Made by a program: the position numbers and the translations under genes
Notes under the pieces: generated by a model
The model's input: only the letters and a program-made list of their open reading frames with translations
What the model was told of the DNA's origin: nothing
Databases searched by the model: none
In this document: positions 52,874-64,000 of the stretch, piece after piece
Numbering within the stretch: the stretch's first letter is position 1
Layout of the letters: every line of letters starts with the position of its first letter
NCBI GenBank assembly: GCA_030015575.1
Contig: CM057337.1
Coordinates: 336,980,583 to 337,044,582, forward strand
DNA: 64,000 bases
Source: Agapanthus africanus
Taxonomy: Eukaryota; Streptophyta; Magnoliopsida; Asparagales; Amaryllidaceae
Direction: 5' to 3'

Positions 52874-55800
52874 TTGCAAGAGCATACGCTAAAGTGTTTT
52901 TCTTCTCTCTCTCTCCAGGTAGAGACCATATCATGCCTTAATAAAGATAATAATATGGATGTATTGACCGAACCCGCATATTATACTGTGCTGGGGAACG
53001 TTGGTTCCGTTCTTTCTTATAAAAGTTATAAGACTGAACAGGATATAGGGGAATACCAGGATTCCCATGCCACCCGAATGAAGAAAGTACATGTTGATGC
53101 ATTTTCTTCGGGTGTGTTCGTTACAGAGAACTGTTTCTCCATTTTCTCTACGTCCTGGGTATTAGATACCGGGTCAGGATCCCATATATGTAATCAGTTA
53201 CATGGGCTTAGGAAAGGTAGAGAACTTGGAGAAGGTGATAAAGACATAAGGGTTGGAAATGGTGCAATTGTTGCAGCTAAAACCGTCGGGGAATATCACC
53301 TTGTATTGCCAACTGGTAATACATTGATTCTGAACGAATGCTATTACATGCCGAACCTGATATGCAACATTATATCGGTTTCTTTGTTGAGTAAAGAGCG
53401 ATATAATTTTGTATTACAGGATAATATTATGAACATTTTCCTTAACCAAAAGGTGGTTGGATCAGGCACGTTGTGCAATGGCATTTATGTTCTAAATCAA
53501 TCAACAGTTCTGAGCATAACAAACACACACAAGAGGAAGAGTTCAGAACTGAACGAATCCTTCTTATGGCATTGTAGACTGGGTCACATTAATGTGACAC
53601 GACTAGCTAAGTTACATAAGGATGGATATTTGAAACCGTTCAAATTTTCATCTTATGACACTTGCCAGTCATGTCTCAAAGGCAAGATGACCAAAACTCT
53701 GTTTACGGGACACGGAGAAAGAGTTACCGAACTCTTGGGACTGATACATAGTGATGTATGCGGTCCCATGTCTACACATGCCAGGGATGGTTCTTCGTAT
53801 TTCATTACATTCACTGACGATCTCTCTAGATTCGGATATGTGTTCCTGATGAAACACAAATCAGAAGCTTTTGAGAAATTTAGAGAATATAAACAAGAAG
53901 TCGAGAACCAAACCGGGAAAAGTATTAAAATCCTTCGATCTGATCGAGGAGGTGAATACTTGAGCAATGAATTCTTGGACTTCCTAAAAGAGAATGGGAT
54001 TCTCTCTCAGCTAACTCCTCCATATACACCACAGCACAACGGTGTATCGGAACGGAGGAACCACACCCTATTAGATATGGTGCGCTCTATGATGAGTATA
54101 GCTGAGTTACCTATTTCCTTCTGGGGATATGCATTGGAGACAGCAGCATACCTACTGAATAGGGTTCCTACCAAATCTGTGCCTACCTCCCCATATTAGA
54201 TATAGGAGGGGAAGAGACCATATCTTAATTTTATTAAGATATGGGGTTGCCCGGCCTATGTCAAAAGACAAAAACCGGACAAACTCGAGGCAAGGTCTGT
54301 TTTGTGTAAGTTTGTTGGATATCCCAAGCATTCGCGAGGGTATATCTTCTACCACAGTGAGGAACAAAGGGTGTTTGTTGCTCAACACATCACCTTTTTA
54401 GAAAAGGAATTTCTTGCAAAAGAGATTAGTGGCTCTGAGGTAGAACTGGAAGAGGTTCCAGCTGTACAAACCACAACAGAAGATTTGGTAGAACCAGAGG
54501 ATTCGGTAGTTCCTAATGAACCCCAGCCACTCCGCCGATCTAGTAGGGTTCCTCGCCCACCTGAGAGATACTACGGTTTTCTCATTGATGGTGGAAGTGA
54601 GGATTGCATCATGGCTGATGATGACCCAACTAGCTTCAAGCAGGCCATCACGAGTGGAGACTCAGTGAAATGGCTGGATGCAATGCGGTCCGAGATGGAA
54701 TCCATGTACACCAACAAAGTATGGACTTTGGAAGTTGCTCCTGAAGGGGTAAAATCCATTGGGAGCAAGTGGATCTTCAAGAAAAAACTTGGTGTAGATG
54801 GGAAGGTGGAGACTTTCAAAGCTAGACTTGTTGCAAAGGGTTTTCGTCAAAGACCAGGTGTGGACTATGACGAAACCTTTTCTCCAGTGGCTATGCTTAA
54901 ATCCATCCGGATCATGCTTGCCATCGCTGCATATCATGACTATGAAATCTGGCAAATGGATGTTATGATCGCCTTTCTAAACGGTGATTTAGAAAAGTGC
55001 GTGTACATGACTCAGTTAGAGAGCTTCGTAGATAGTGGGAGCAGCGGGAAGGTGTGCAAGCTGCTTAAATCCATTTATGGATTAAGGCAAGTATCGCGGA
55101 GTTGGAACATCTGCTTTGACGTCGTTATCAAAGAGTTTGATTTCGTCAGAAACGTAGATGAACCTTGTATCTATAAGAAGGTGGCAGAGAGTAAGGTTGT
55201 CTTCCTCGTATTGTACGTGGAAGACATACTATTGATAGGAAATGACAATCCTATGCTGCAATCGGTCAAGCTCTTCTTATCACAAAGATTCTCAATGAAA
55301 GATCTTGGTGATGCCTCCTGTATATTGGAAATTATGATCTATAGAGATAGATCTAAAAGGATATTGGGATTGTCCCAATCCAGGTACATTGACACCATAC
55401 TAAAGAGGTTTAGTATGGAAGAGTCCAAACGTGGGTTTTTACCCACGATCTCAGGGCTCGCTCTCTCCAAAGAGATGTCTCCCAAGACTGATTTGGAGAG
55501 AGCTCGCATGCAAGGGATACCCTATGCTTCGGTTGTAGGCTCTATCATGTACGCGATGCTATGTACCAGACCCGGTGTAGCATACTCACTAAGTGTAGTG
55601 AGTAGGTATTAAGCTGATCCTGGAGAGAGTCACTGGACAGCTGTGAAGAGCATTCTCAAGTACTTACGAAGGACTAAGGAGATGCTCTTGGTGTATGGTA
55701 ACGGAGAACTCCAAGTGGAGTCTTTTACCGATTTGAGCTTCCAGAGTGATAAGGACGACTCTAAGTCGCACTCGGGATTTGTCTTTACCCTCTACGGAGG

Positions 55801-56200
55801 GGCGGTTAGCTGGAAGAGTTCCAAGCAGGAAACCGTGGCAGACTCAACGATGGAGGCTGAATACACCGCTGCCAACGATGCTGCCAAAGAGGCTGTCTGG
55901 ATCAAGAAGTTCATTACTGAAATTGGAGTGGTTCCATCCATTGAGCATCCAATATCTTTGTATTGTGATAGCAATGGAGCGGTGGCTTTGGCCAAGGAAC
56001 CCAGGTCCCATCAGCGATCCAGGCATATCCTGAGGCGGTATCACCTGATCTGGGAGATAGTAGATCGCCGGGAGATCGAGGTCAGGAGGGTTGATACGAA
56101 GAACAACACAGCGGATCCACTTACGAAGGCCATTCCCCAGATACAGTTCGAGAGACTCTTCGGGATGCTTGGTATGCGATACTACAGGAGCTGGCCCTAG
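52874..56200 (+). pseudogene. pol: B2 copia polyprotein (PR-INT-RT-RNase H), three stops
   Basis: One reading frame of 1109 codons. Numbering from ATG 52874: protease motif DTGSGSHIC at 98; pre-integrase HHCC-like motif H233, H238, C264, C267; integrase core D294, D357, E393 (35 residues between the last two); linker with PLRRSSRVPRPPERY; RT with SKWIFKKK and QMDV (D696); active site YVED at 781-784 where the family has YVDD, a loss of one catalytic aspartate; RNase H with SGFVF, EAEYTAANDAAKEA, CDSNGAVALAKEP and ADPLTKAI. In-frame TAG at 54197 and 54203 (after integrase) and TAA at 55610 (SRY-stop) interrupt it. About 97 residues before the protease contain no Gag domain, so Gag is absent. 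A Ty1/copia order (integrase before RT) is clear; the lineage is not assigned. Confidence 0.95.
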
Positions 56201-56202
56201 TG

Positions 56203-56214
56203 CAAGTGGGAGAT
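56203..56214 (+). promoter_or_regulatory. Polypurine tract of B2
   Basis: CAAGTGGGAGAT before TGTTAG. Confidence 0.87.
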
Positions 56215-58419
56215 TGTTAGTTGTATGTATGCCCTAGAGGCCAGTATTATACAGATGATGTATATTATATTGGATGCTTGGACATATATAGAGAGGACTT
56301 TCTTGCTCGATATGATAGTATGCTATCTGGTTGCTCTTTATTGTAACAAGTATACTTGTCTCTTGATACTGTCTTATAGTTACATGTTGGTAAAGCCCTT
56401 AGGATGTGTACTTGACTACCTGGACTATGATGCAAATCATACTAGTGGAGACAGAGTAGTCCATAAGTACATCCTTTAATGTTCCTAGTCGTAGGTGTAT
56501 CGAGACAGGGCATCGATATACCGGAGTAGACTAGCGTATACGCTTCTCGACCTATGAGATGGGCGATGGATGATCCCATATCCATTGGTATTTGACATCA
56601 GAGATGGCATACGGGTGCTCAGTGGAGACTGGGTACACTGGACGGACTCGCCGAGAACTCCCAGATGGTATTATACCTCACGTCAGATGGCTAGTGACAC
56701 TTGTGCAGGTTAGTCTGTAGACCCGAGATCGTCATAGAGTCTTTTGTGATTCCTACTGTGCTTTGATTTCCACCTTACCACGTCCATGAGGGCATGCAAA
56801 ACGGTGGTTTTTGAGTAGAGTCCCGAGTCACATGGAGGCAATGAGCGATAGGAGGGGTTTCGTCTCTCCCGGTATTGGGGGTTGATGTTGCGCTGTGCTC
56901 GATTGGCCATAACAGGGAAGTCTCTGGACAGGGCTGAGTTAGAGATTTACTGGTAAGTGTTACCAGTAGTTTCTTGACCCGTTATGAGCCTCACATCGGC
57001 ACGACTTATCGGTTATTGGGGTCTGACGTTTACCACCCCTAGACTTGATATGCGACATATCAGACGAGGAGACCGGACTGTACGTGAAGTGTTACCGGCA
57101 GGCTTTTACAGGAGTTGGAGCGGGCTTGCTTGCTGATCTTCTGATCGCTCAATACCCGGGTAGCCGTTACGTCCAGCTAGTACCGCTGACGGCTTGTGGG
57201 TGCTTGATGTAATCATTACCTACTGCCGGCGTATTGACGAGTCTTTAGAGTCCTACATAGAGGTTTTACTGGCTCAGGCAAAACGAAATAGGAGTACGTA
57301 TGTGATATGTGCAGGACCGAGAATAATGCGTGTATGTGATACCGCATTCTATTCTCGCGACTTTTTGTATCAGTCGGTTATATATGTATAGCCGGGTTAT
57401 CGAATCAAGTGTTGATTCGATAAGTCGATACACTGGATGTTAGTCGGTTATATGAGTTGTGTTCGGATTATTAAGTCAAGTATTGATTTAATAATTTATT
57501 ATATAATTGTATATTGGATATACTAATTTACATTAACTAACATTTGTTCACTTAAGGGTTTTTCTCACATGAGCACAACTTAATGTATATATGATATATA
57601 TTAAAAATGTGTTTTCATTTTGTATCATGGTTGATGATACACATGACTTGGGTGTATGAGACTTAAACCATACTATTTATTATGTTGGGTTTTAATATTT
57701 AAAGTAATTACAAAATTAGTGGAGGATTAGCAAAATGCATGAAGCTTGTGGAAGCTTGTGGATGCATTGACTAATTCCACTAAGTTTGTTTTTACTATGG
57801 ATATTTGTTAACCCAACCATAAGGATTAGCCATGGTTATGTCTCTAAATGAGTTAGTATATGATACTCACTCACCATGGTTAGCTTTCTCACTTCATCAT
57901 TATCTCTTCTCATTTTATTTTCTTCATCTTCTTCCTTGAGCTAAAAAGCTCTCTAGAGTTTGATCCAAAGTGAGAAACATTGTAAGAAACCAAATTCTAA
58001 AGTGAACCCACTTCCTATTTCTCCATCCTCTACTAGACTAGCACATTAGTTTAGGGTGTTTGCTTCACTAATTCTCTAGTTAGTGAAGTAGAAGCTTGAG
58101 TTGGCATCCCCTCGATGTAGATCATCTTCGGCCTCGAATACTTCAAGCAAGGACGCTCCTTTAGCCTCGTGAAGCCATGCAAGAGTCCGGGAGAACCACG
58201 ATCGCAGCGAAGGGACTTCAACAAGGAGCTAAAGAAGTGAAGGACCGATCTACAAAGGTTGTATTTCGTATTCACTTAGTCATAGATGCTATTTACTTGC
58301 AAGTGAAACCCTAATTTTCTAGCAAAGATCTTGTTTAGGGTTGTTAGGCACGGCTAAAATTTTAATCGAGCATGTTTGATGCTTTGTAGAACCTTGTTAG
58401 AGTGCCTAGTAACCCTACA
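56215..58419 (+). repeat. B2 3' LTR
   Basis: 2205 bp, TGTTAGTTGTATG to TAACCCTACA. Full length; homologous to the B1 LTR but clearly diverged. No gene. Confidence 0.93.
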
Positions 58420-58875
58420 AATTTTCCAGCAAAACTCCCAGCACATTCCAGATTTTCCTGCACACTAAAACATCTCACAAACCAACACGGAAGTCCCGTA
58501 ATTCCGTATTTTTGGGTTTAACTCTCAGGTCTGGTCCAATGTAACATCACTAACAGGATTCTAAGGTCACGACAAGCCTCAATTTAACTTTACAATTCAA
58601 TTCAACTCCTAACCTTAACTTGAAATTTCAAAAGTCCATCAAACGACACCATATCGACATGAAACTAGTATGGATGCAATAAGAATTGAAATACTATGCT
58701 AGGGGTGCAGAAATTACCTCTTTTGGCAACTCAAGAATTTTCTCGAGTTGCTCAAAGTCCTGAAGATGCACTCTTTCTTAGTCTAATGCGATCCTATCGA
58801 GCTTGTGAGCAAGTTTTGTGAACTCGAAATGGGGTTTCGGGGTCGTTTCCATGGTGGATCTAAGCTTGAAGAGGG
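58420..58875 (-). repeat. F LTR, fragment 3 (minus strand)
   Basis: Resumes F after B2. On the minus strand AACTCGAGAAAATTCTTGAG matches E LTR 25920-25950. It ends at GAGGG, next to the D LTR. Confidence 0.7.
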
Positions 58876-60987
58876 TGTAAGACTACGGTAGCGCCCCGGC
58901 CGTCTTTCCGAGACCAAAATGCGGAAACGAAAATTTTTCTCAAACTAGAAACCGGCGCTATCGTATGCTTAAAACCCGGATCGAACCATTAACCTACACC
59001 TAGCTGTCTAGAGAAGGGATAGAGAGCTATACCGAGCGATCCGTGTCCTTCGGTCTTCGGCCTCCATCCCGATCTCCTCGTGGAATCTCCGGTCTTCATC
59101 TTCTCGTCGGAACGGGCCCCACATCGCCGGGTTCTTTTACAGGCTCCCACCTCTGGACCGAGGCAACTCGGGCACGAAGTTGGCGAGTCGACGTGTCCAA
59201 GAATATTGTAGGCTAGTGTAGAGTGGTTTGTCTCAATGGGGTAATTGAAGTTGCCATTTTAGATGGAGGAATGAACAATGGAAATGAGCTTAGGATTTTT
59301 GGTGTAAGCAAAAATGAGAAAAAGAATTTCCCACCAGCAAAATGAAATTCTCTCATCCTCTAGTAGTGGCCGGCCATGACTAATGAGAGAGGAAAAGATA
59401 CAAGGGAGGTGAGCACAAGAAAAGGCAAGGGTGAATGTAAGGAAAAAGTGATGATAATGAGGAAATTATATCACATCAATATCTTTTACAAATCCAATCT
59501 CATTAATGCAAAGAAATATGATTCAAAAAGAATCTAATAATGCAATAGCCACCATAAACCCTCCATATCACTAAAACCCCCTCGACAATTGCTAATTTGC
59601 AAATTTGCAAATTAGCCCCTCCATCAGAAAAATCCGGCCTTGAAGGAACAAAGGAAAACTGACCGAAACGGAATACAAACTGGCTACTTTAAAAAACTAA
59701 TCCCGTAATAATTTATAGGAAAACCCCGCAACTGTATATACATACCCGCATTTGTATTCCGACCGAATACAAATGCAATGAGACAAAATCTACACTGTAC
59801 AATACTAGGATCCGGCTTAAACCAAAACCCGCTAGTATTATCCGTCCGATCATGATCCATGCAATACCGCACGTATAAGATCGAACCCTGCTATATCTCC
59901 ATACGGTCTCTACAGCGTTTCGCCCAAAACTTGAGAAACTGTCTGTGGAGGACTCTTAGACTCGTCAATACTTTGGCCGTGGATTTAATCACTAGCACGT
60001 CAGAGGTATTAGCCATACGAAACGGGCTACCAGGTATTGACCAAAAGGGACGTCGATGAGCGAACTCATCCTCACACCCTACTGAGCCTGTCAGTGACAA
60101 TATCCGTACAGTCTGGTCCGTTCGTCTATGAGTATCGCATGGCGGGCCTAGGGGGTTGGTAAAAGTCAGACCCCCAAAAACGGTACAATTCGTGTCGGAG
60201 TGTAGCCCAGAACACCATGAGATACTACTGGAATACCTACCAGTAAATCTCTTGCCTCGGCCGAGGGCTTTGTGTAATGGCTCTCCTAGACACAGCGCGA
60301 CCTCACCCTCAATACTGGGAGAGACGAACCCCTGCAGATCCGCTCACTGCCTCCATGTGGCTCGGGACTGTACCCAACTAAAACCTGTTTGCACGACTCC
60401 TTTGAGCCGTGGTAGGGTAGTAATCAATGTACAGTGGGAACTCACACGAGACAAATGACGATCTCAGGTCGATGAACTAACCTGTACACATGTCACCAGG
60501 GGACTGCTATCTGACGTCAGGTATAATACCAACTAGCATGTTCCCGGCGAGTCCTGTCCGGTGTACTCATAACCCAATGAGCACCTGTATACATCTTAGG
60601 TGAACAAACTGACACCAGTGGCTTATGAGACCGGCCACCGCCCCTCGTCGGGGTCTCGACTGTATACACTAGTCTACTCTGGAGTATCGATGCCCTGTCT
60701 CGAAACTCCCACGACTAGGGACCATTTAAGGATGCGCTTATAGACCCCAGCTCCCACGTATGAGATCGCCATCATACTGCTGGTAGTCAAGCAAGAATCC
60801 TAAGGGCTCTATCAACGTGCAATAATGACCTGTAAGGTCACCTAAAACAGTACACGATGAGAAAGATAAGCCAGATAGCATACTATCATCTCGAGTAAGA
60901 CTGTCCTACCGGTATGGGTCCTCCCTCAATCATTGCAATCATGTGCCTGTGATCCAATAATTGACTCTGAGGGCACTATATCCAACA
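58876..60987 (-). repeat. D 3' LTR
   Basis: 2112 bp; on the minus strand starts TGTTGGATATAGTGCCCTC at 60987 and ends GTAGTCTTACA at 58876. More diverged from C1 LTRs than these from each other. Plus-strand frames here (for example 60156-60458) are antisense to LTR sequence and not genes. Confidence 0.9.
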
Positions 60988-60999
60988 ATCTCCCACTTG
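60988..60999 (-). promoter_or_regulatory. Polypurine tract of D
   Basis: ATCTCCCACTTG on the plus strand is the inverse of CAAGTGGGAGAT; it proves that 58876-60987 is a 3' LTR. Confidence 0.85.
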
Positions 61000-63830
61000 C
61001 ACTCAAGGCTAATTATTGCGATGTCGCATACTCACAGCCCGTGTGATGCCGAACACCCAACTCCTCTACTAATCAGTCTCACAAAACTCATTTGCGAAAC
61101 TATTGTGTTCGAGGAATAGCCTCAGTGAGTGGATCCGCTCTGATGTTTCTTTCTATGTCTCTCTTTATCTCAAGTTTGCGGAGAAAGCCATTTCCCGAAA
61201 TGAGCAATACCTGTCTTAGAATATGTCTGGATATCTGATGGGACCTAGTTCACCAATGAACTCTAAATCCAAACTTCTTAGACTGTATCGTCAACTGAAC
61301 TTAATCAGTATCCTGCGCCATGCCTCCCTCAGTATCCGCTTGGACCACCTGTCCAAAATACTGCCGCTCGTCGGAGGGAAAACTATAACTCTGACAGTCA
61401 CTCTGTCATCCAGGTCACTTTGGAAGCCTTTCGATAACCGTCTCCGAAAAGAGGCTGTTGTTATCATATCCCTAGAATATCCACTTATGTTCTAAAACTA
61501 CTTCCGAATGTTTCTCCTGGATTGGATCAATATCAACTTATTGCATCTACTGCAAAAACAACATCTGGTGTGGTACTTGACATTTCATGATCAACTCAAT
61601 TGCCTAAGCAAGTGATCTGCCGATTATGCATATCCCTCTCCCCTTTAGTTTGTAAGACACCTTTAGAGAGGGTGACTCCATCACCTGCAGGTACACTACC
61701 GTGCCAGGAGTCGTCCATTCTAAATACCTTTAGAATGCTGTCTAAGTACCTTGATTGGGAAACTACCCAAATCTAGATCTTAAACCATAGATCTAGTAAC
61801 CAGAATATCTGATATAATATCCATGTCCTTTGTGGAGAAACCACTGTATGACAACCAAAGCACAACCGATCGTAGTATATGAATTTCACTTCCTACTCTG
61901 TGTATGTCATCCAAATACCAGGACATCACACACTACTACCTTCTTAACAGATCCATCCCCTATTCTGATGAAGTCAAACCTATGACTGTCACATCAGAAA
62001 TGGATGATCTATCTCCGCCATTTCTGCTTTAGTCTATAAATAGACATAAGCCACTTGTCCACTATGCTTCCGCTACTCCCACTGACTACGACAACCCTCT
62101 GGCAAAATAATATACACGTACACTTCTAAAGCTTGTTTAGAGCGACGCTGTACTCATCCTCCTGCTGGGTCTCACAGTCTGGAACAACAGCAATGGCAAG
62201 TCTGGGTAAACAAGAATCTCCCTGTCACCGTCCTTGAGCATACCGAAATACCTCTCGAGTGTCTGAGGTTACCCACCATACCTGCGGAGTGGTCAATGGA
62301 ATGTCAAGTCAGATTAAACCTTTAGGTTCTTATCAAATTTTTAGTAATCGTTTGCGGTTCTGGAATCACTTCCAGTTCTACCATACTCCCACTACTGTTT
62401 TTTGAAAAAATCCATTTTTATTAAAACTGTGGCGAGTCAAGAACAATATCACTATTGATCTTCTAGATGGTAAGAAATCAACCCTCGTCATAGCCCGGGT
62501 CAACCCACAAACAGCCATTACAGAAACGTGCCTTGAGTTGTCCAGTGTCTGGTTTTAAGCATAAGCTGGATAACTCCACGTACCTAAACAATGTCAAGAT
62601 ATGAACTGTTCTATATCCAATATAGAAACAGAGGCACAGATTTAATTGGAACCAGATTCAAATCATGCAGCTATCTCCAGTGCATGTCAACTAAATGGAA
62701 AGAGGCCGATCAGCGTTACTCAACTTAGGAATGCTTCCAATTATGAGTAACATGAAAGAGAAGCAAGTTCTCTTAAAACCATTACTATCAACTGAATACC
62801 ATACACAAGTATCTACATCTTCGATCACCTTGAAGAATCCTGATACTTGCAATACCTGGTTCTCTACTTTATTCTTATACCTATAACTTCTCAAAACTTG
62901 GACCTTGCATTTCTACGAAACACATGTCTAGGAACTAGAGAAGTCACAAGTAAACAGAATATAGTACGAGAGCCAACCCCTCTGTCCTCATGGACACTGG
63001 ACAACATACAATACTCTGTATAAGTCCCTTGAGTATAATAACCCATTCCCTGTGTGTCGTAGGTTGAAAACTGTACTATGGTTATGAAGAGTTACACCGG
63101 TGTTTAATGCTCCTTACCTAACCATCAACTGATATAGGTAAATGTCACCGACATAATTTCAAAAGGTTATATCTCACTCAATAAAATAGACGTACAGATA
63201 TATCAATTTGAAATTGGTGCATAACAACGGATATTCAAAACCAAATATTTGCCGTCCGGCAAATAGCCCAGGCGATTTCCTCAAATATCACCAATTACAG
63301 CGAATTCCGATATAATGAGGATGAACACCTAATTCCAAATAACTTACTCCCACTCATCATCTGTAAAACCATACAGATGTGAGAATCAAACATGGTAAAT
63401 ACACACCCTGGAGCAAGTGTCTAATTGGGAAATCAGTTTTCTTTTAACAGTACACAGTGAAACTGAAACATGTAAATGTTTCGATGGGGAATCCGGGTAT
63501 TCCTAGTAATGCCTCTTCCATATCCAGGTTCACAACTGTAACCGTATATTTCTTTGCCATCTCTCCAAATCCCTTTATATGTCTTTAGTCATTACCTTCT
63601 GTACACCCCTTTAGGCCAAATGGTTTTCTTCCTTCCCTACCGTTCGGCACCAGCCTATGGTTTGGAAGAAGACTAGCCAATAAGCATAATGGGTGTGTTG
63701 TCCTAATCCTAGGAGCATTCGCAATGCGAGAGAAGGTAAAGATAAAAGACAACTGAATAAAACTTTATTCCTATTTCTCCTGAACCAGAATCCATCCCCG
63801 AACTGGAACAAGTTCCTTTCGAGTTCGTAT
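61000..63830 (-). pseudogene. pol: D pol relic
   Basis: Minus-strand counterpart of C1 42480-45095. RNase H tail GCGGATCCACTCACTGAGGC at 61117-61141, YLDD-coding TATTTGGATGAC near 61908-61919 and the TCAGTGGGAGTAGCGG block near 62070-62090 are recognisable. No open frame of useful length remains. Stretches align base by base with C1, including frame-breaking changes. Confidence 0.75.
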
Positions 63831-64000
63831 TGTTAGTTATGTATATGCCCTAGAGGCCATTATTGTACATATGATGTATATTATGATGGATGCTTGGATA
63901 TATACAGAGAGGACTTTCTTGCTCGTCATGATAGTATGCTATTTGGTTTCACTTTATCTTAACATGTTGACTTGTATTGGTTTACTGTCTTACTCTCACA
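63831..64000 (+). repeat. B3: start of a third family-B LTR
   Basis: TGTTAGTTATGTATATGCCC begins at 63831 and follows the B LTR to the window end. CGTAT (63826-63830) would be the left target duplication in D. Confidence 0.85.

Larger units (their letters stand above)
49241..58419 (+). mobile_element. B2: Ty1/copia element with 5' LTR truncation
   Basis: Family B element with primer site, leader, one continuous pol frame broken by three stops, polypurine tract and full 3' LTR. The 5' LTR lacks its first about 1287 bp. Where both exist the LTRs differ by near 2.7 % by my count, so B2 is older than B1, although its pol is far better kept. Inserted in F, which resumes at 58420. Confidence 0.92.
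58876..63830 (-). mobile_element. D: minus-strand relative of C1, cut by B3
   Basis: 3' LTR at 58876-60987 (minus), polypurine tract, then a pol relic to 63830 where B3 is inserted. LTR ends and interior match the C family. The 5' half lies right of the window. Confidence 0.88.

Noticed and set aside
60156-60458. 100-codon plus-strand frame
   Set aside because: Antisense to D LTR sequence shared with C1 LTRs, where the frame is not kept.

Overview
The window looks like plant nuclear DNA, most likely from a flowering plant with a large repeat-rich genome. The basis is Ty3/gypsy chromovirus and Ty1/copia LTR retrotransposons primed by the initiator-tRNA-Met site TGGTATCAGAGCC, plus a CACTA DNA transposon. 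I see no host gene, tRNA, rRNA or CRISPR array. Species cannot be told from the sequence.

The whole 64 kb can be read as one nest of transposons. The base layer is a minus-strand LTR (called F) of a gypsy-like family, seen in pieces at 37113-37551, 47195-49240 and 58420-58875. Into F went: E (plus strand, related to F; internal region 21973-25287, long 3' LTR 25288-37112), C1 (copia, 37552-47194, TSD CTAAC), B2 (copia, 49241-58419, 5' LTR truncated) and D (minus-strand relative of C1, 58876-63830), into which B3 inserted at 63831. E is itself interrupted by a CACTA element in its LTR (26637-34268, TSD CTC) and by copia B1 near its primer-binding site (3' LTR 19744-21972). B1's 5' LTR (1837-2384 plus 12444-13775) is split by G1, a gypsy chromovirus (2385-12438, TSD GTGTG), and is cut on the left by a minus-strand LTR element A (1-1836).

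Almost nothing is intact. G1 keeps a long open frame for RNase H, integrase and chromodomain but has lost protease and the RT core. B2 has one continuous protease-integrase-RT-RNase H frame broken by three stops, with no recognisable Gag. B1, C1 and D carry heavily decayed pol, although their LTRs are still similar (about 1 % different in B1). C1 and D share the same decay, which suggests families copied in trans after losing coding capacity. E carries a decayed gag-like frame and no visible pol.

The most interesting material is in the 2-3 kb leaders of the copia elements. They hold a GC-rich stem, a CCGTTAG stem-loop and a triplet of TTGAC-type inverted repeats, kept across B1, B2 and C1 with changed sequence, plus a GAAA-tetraloop hairpin seen in B1 and B2. 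The leaders of B1 and B2 also share a gag-like segment with E. The CACTA element holds a 2.5 kb near-perfect palindrome with a third partial copy. G1 is a mosaic with a foreign mini-LTR just after its own primer-binding site.
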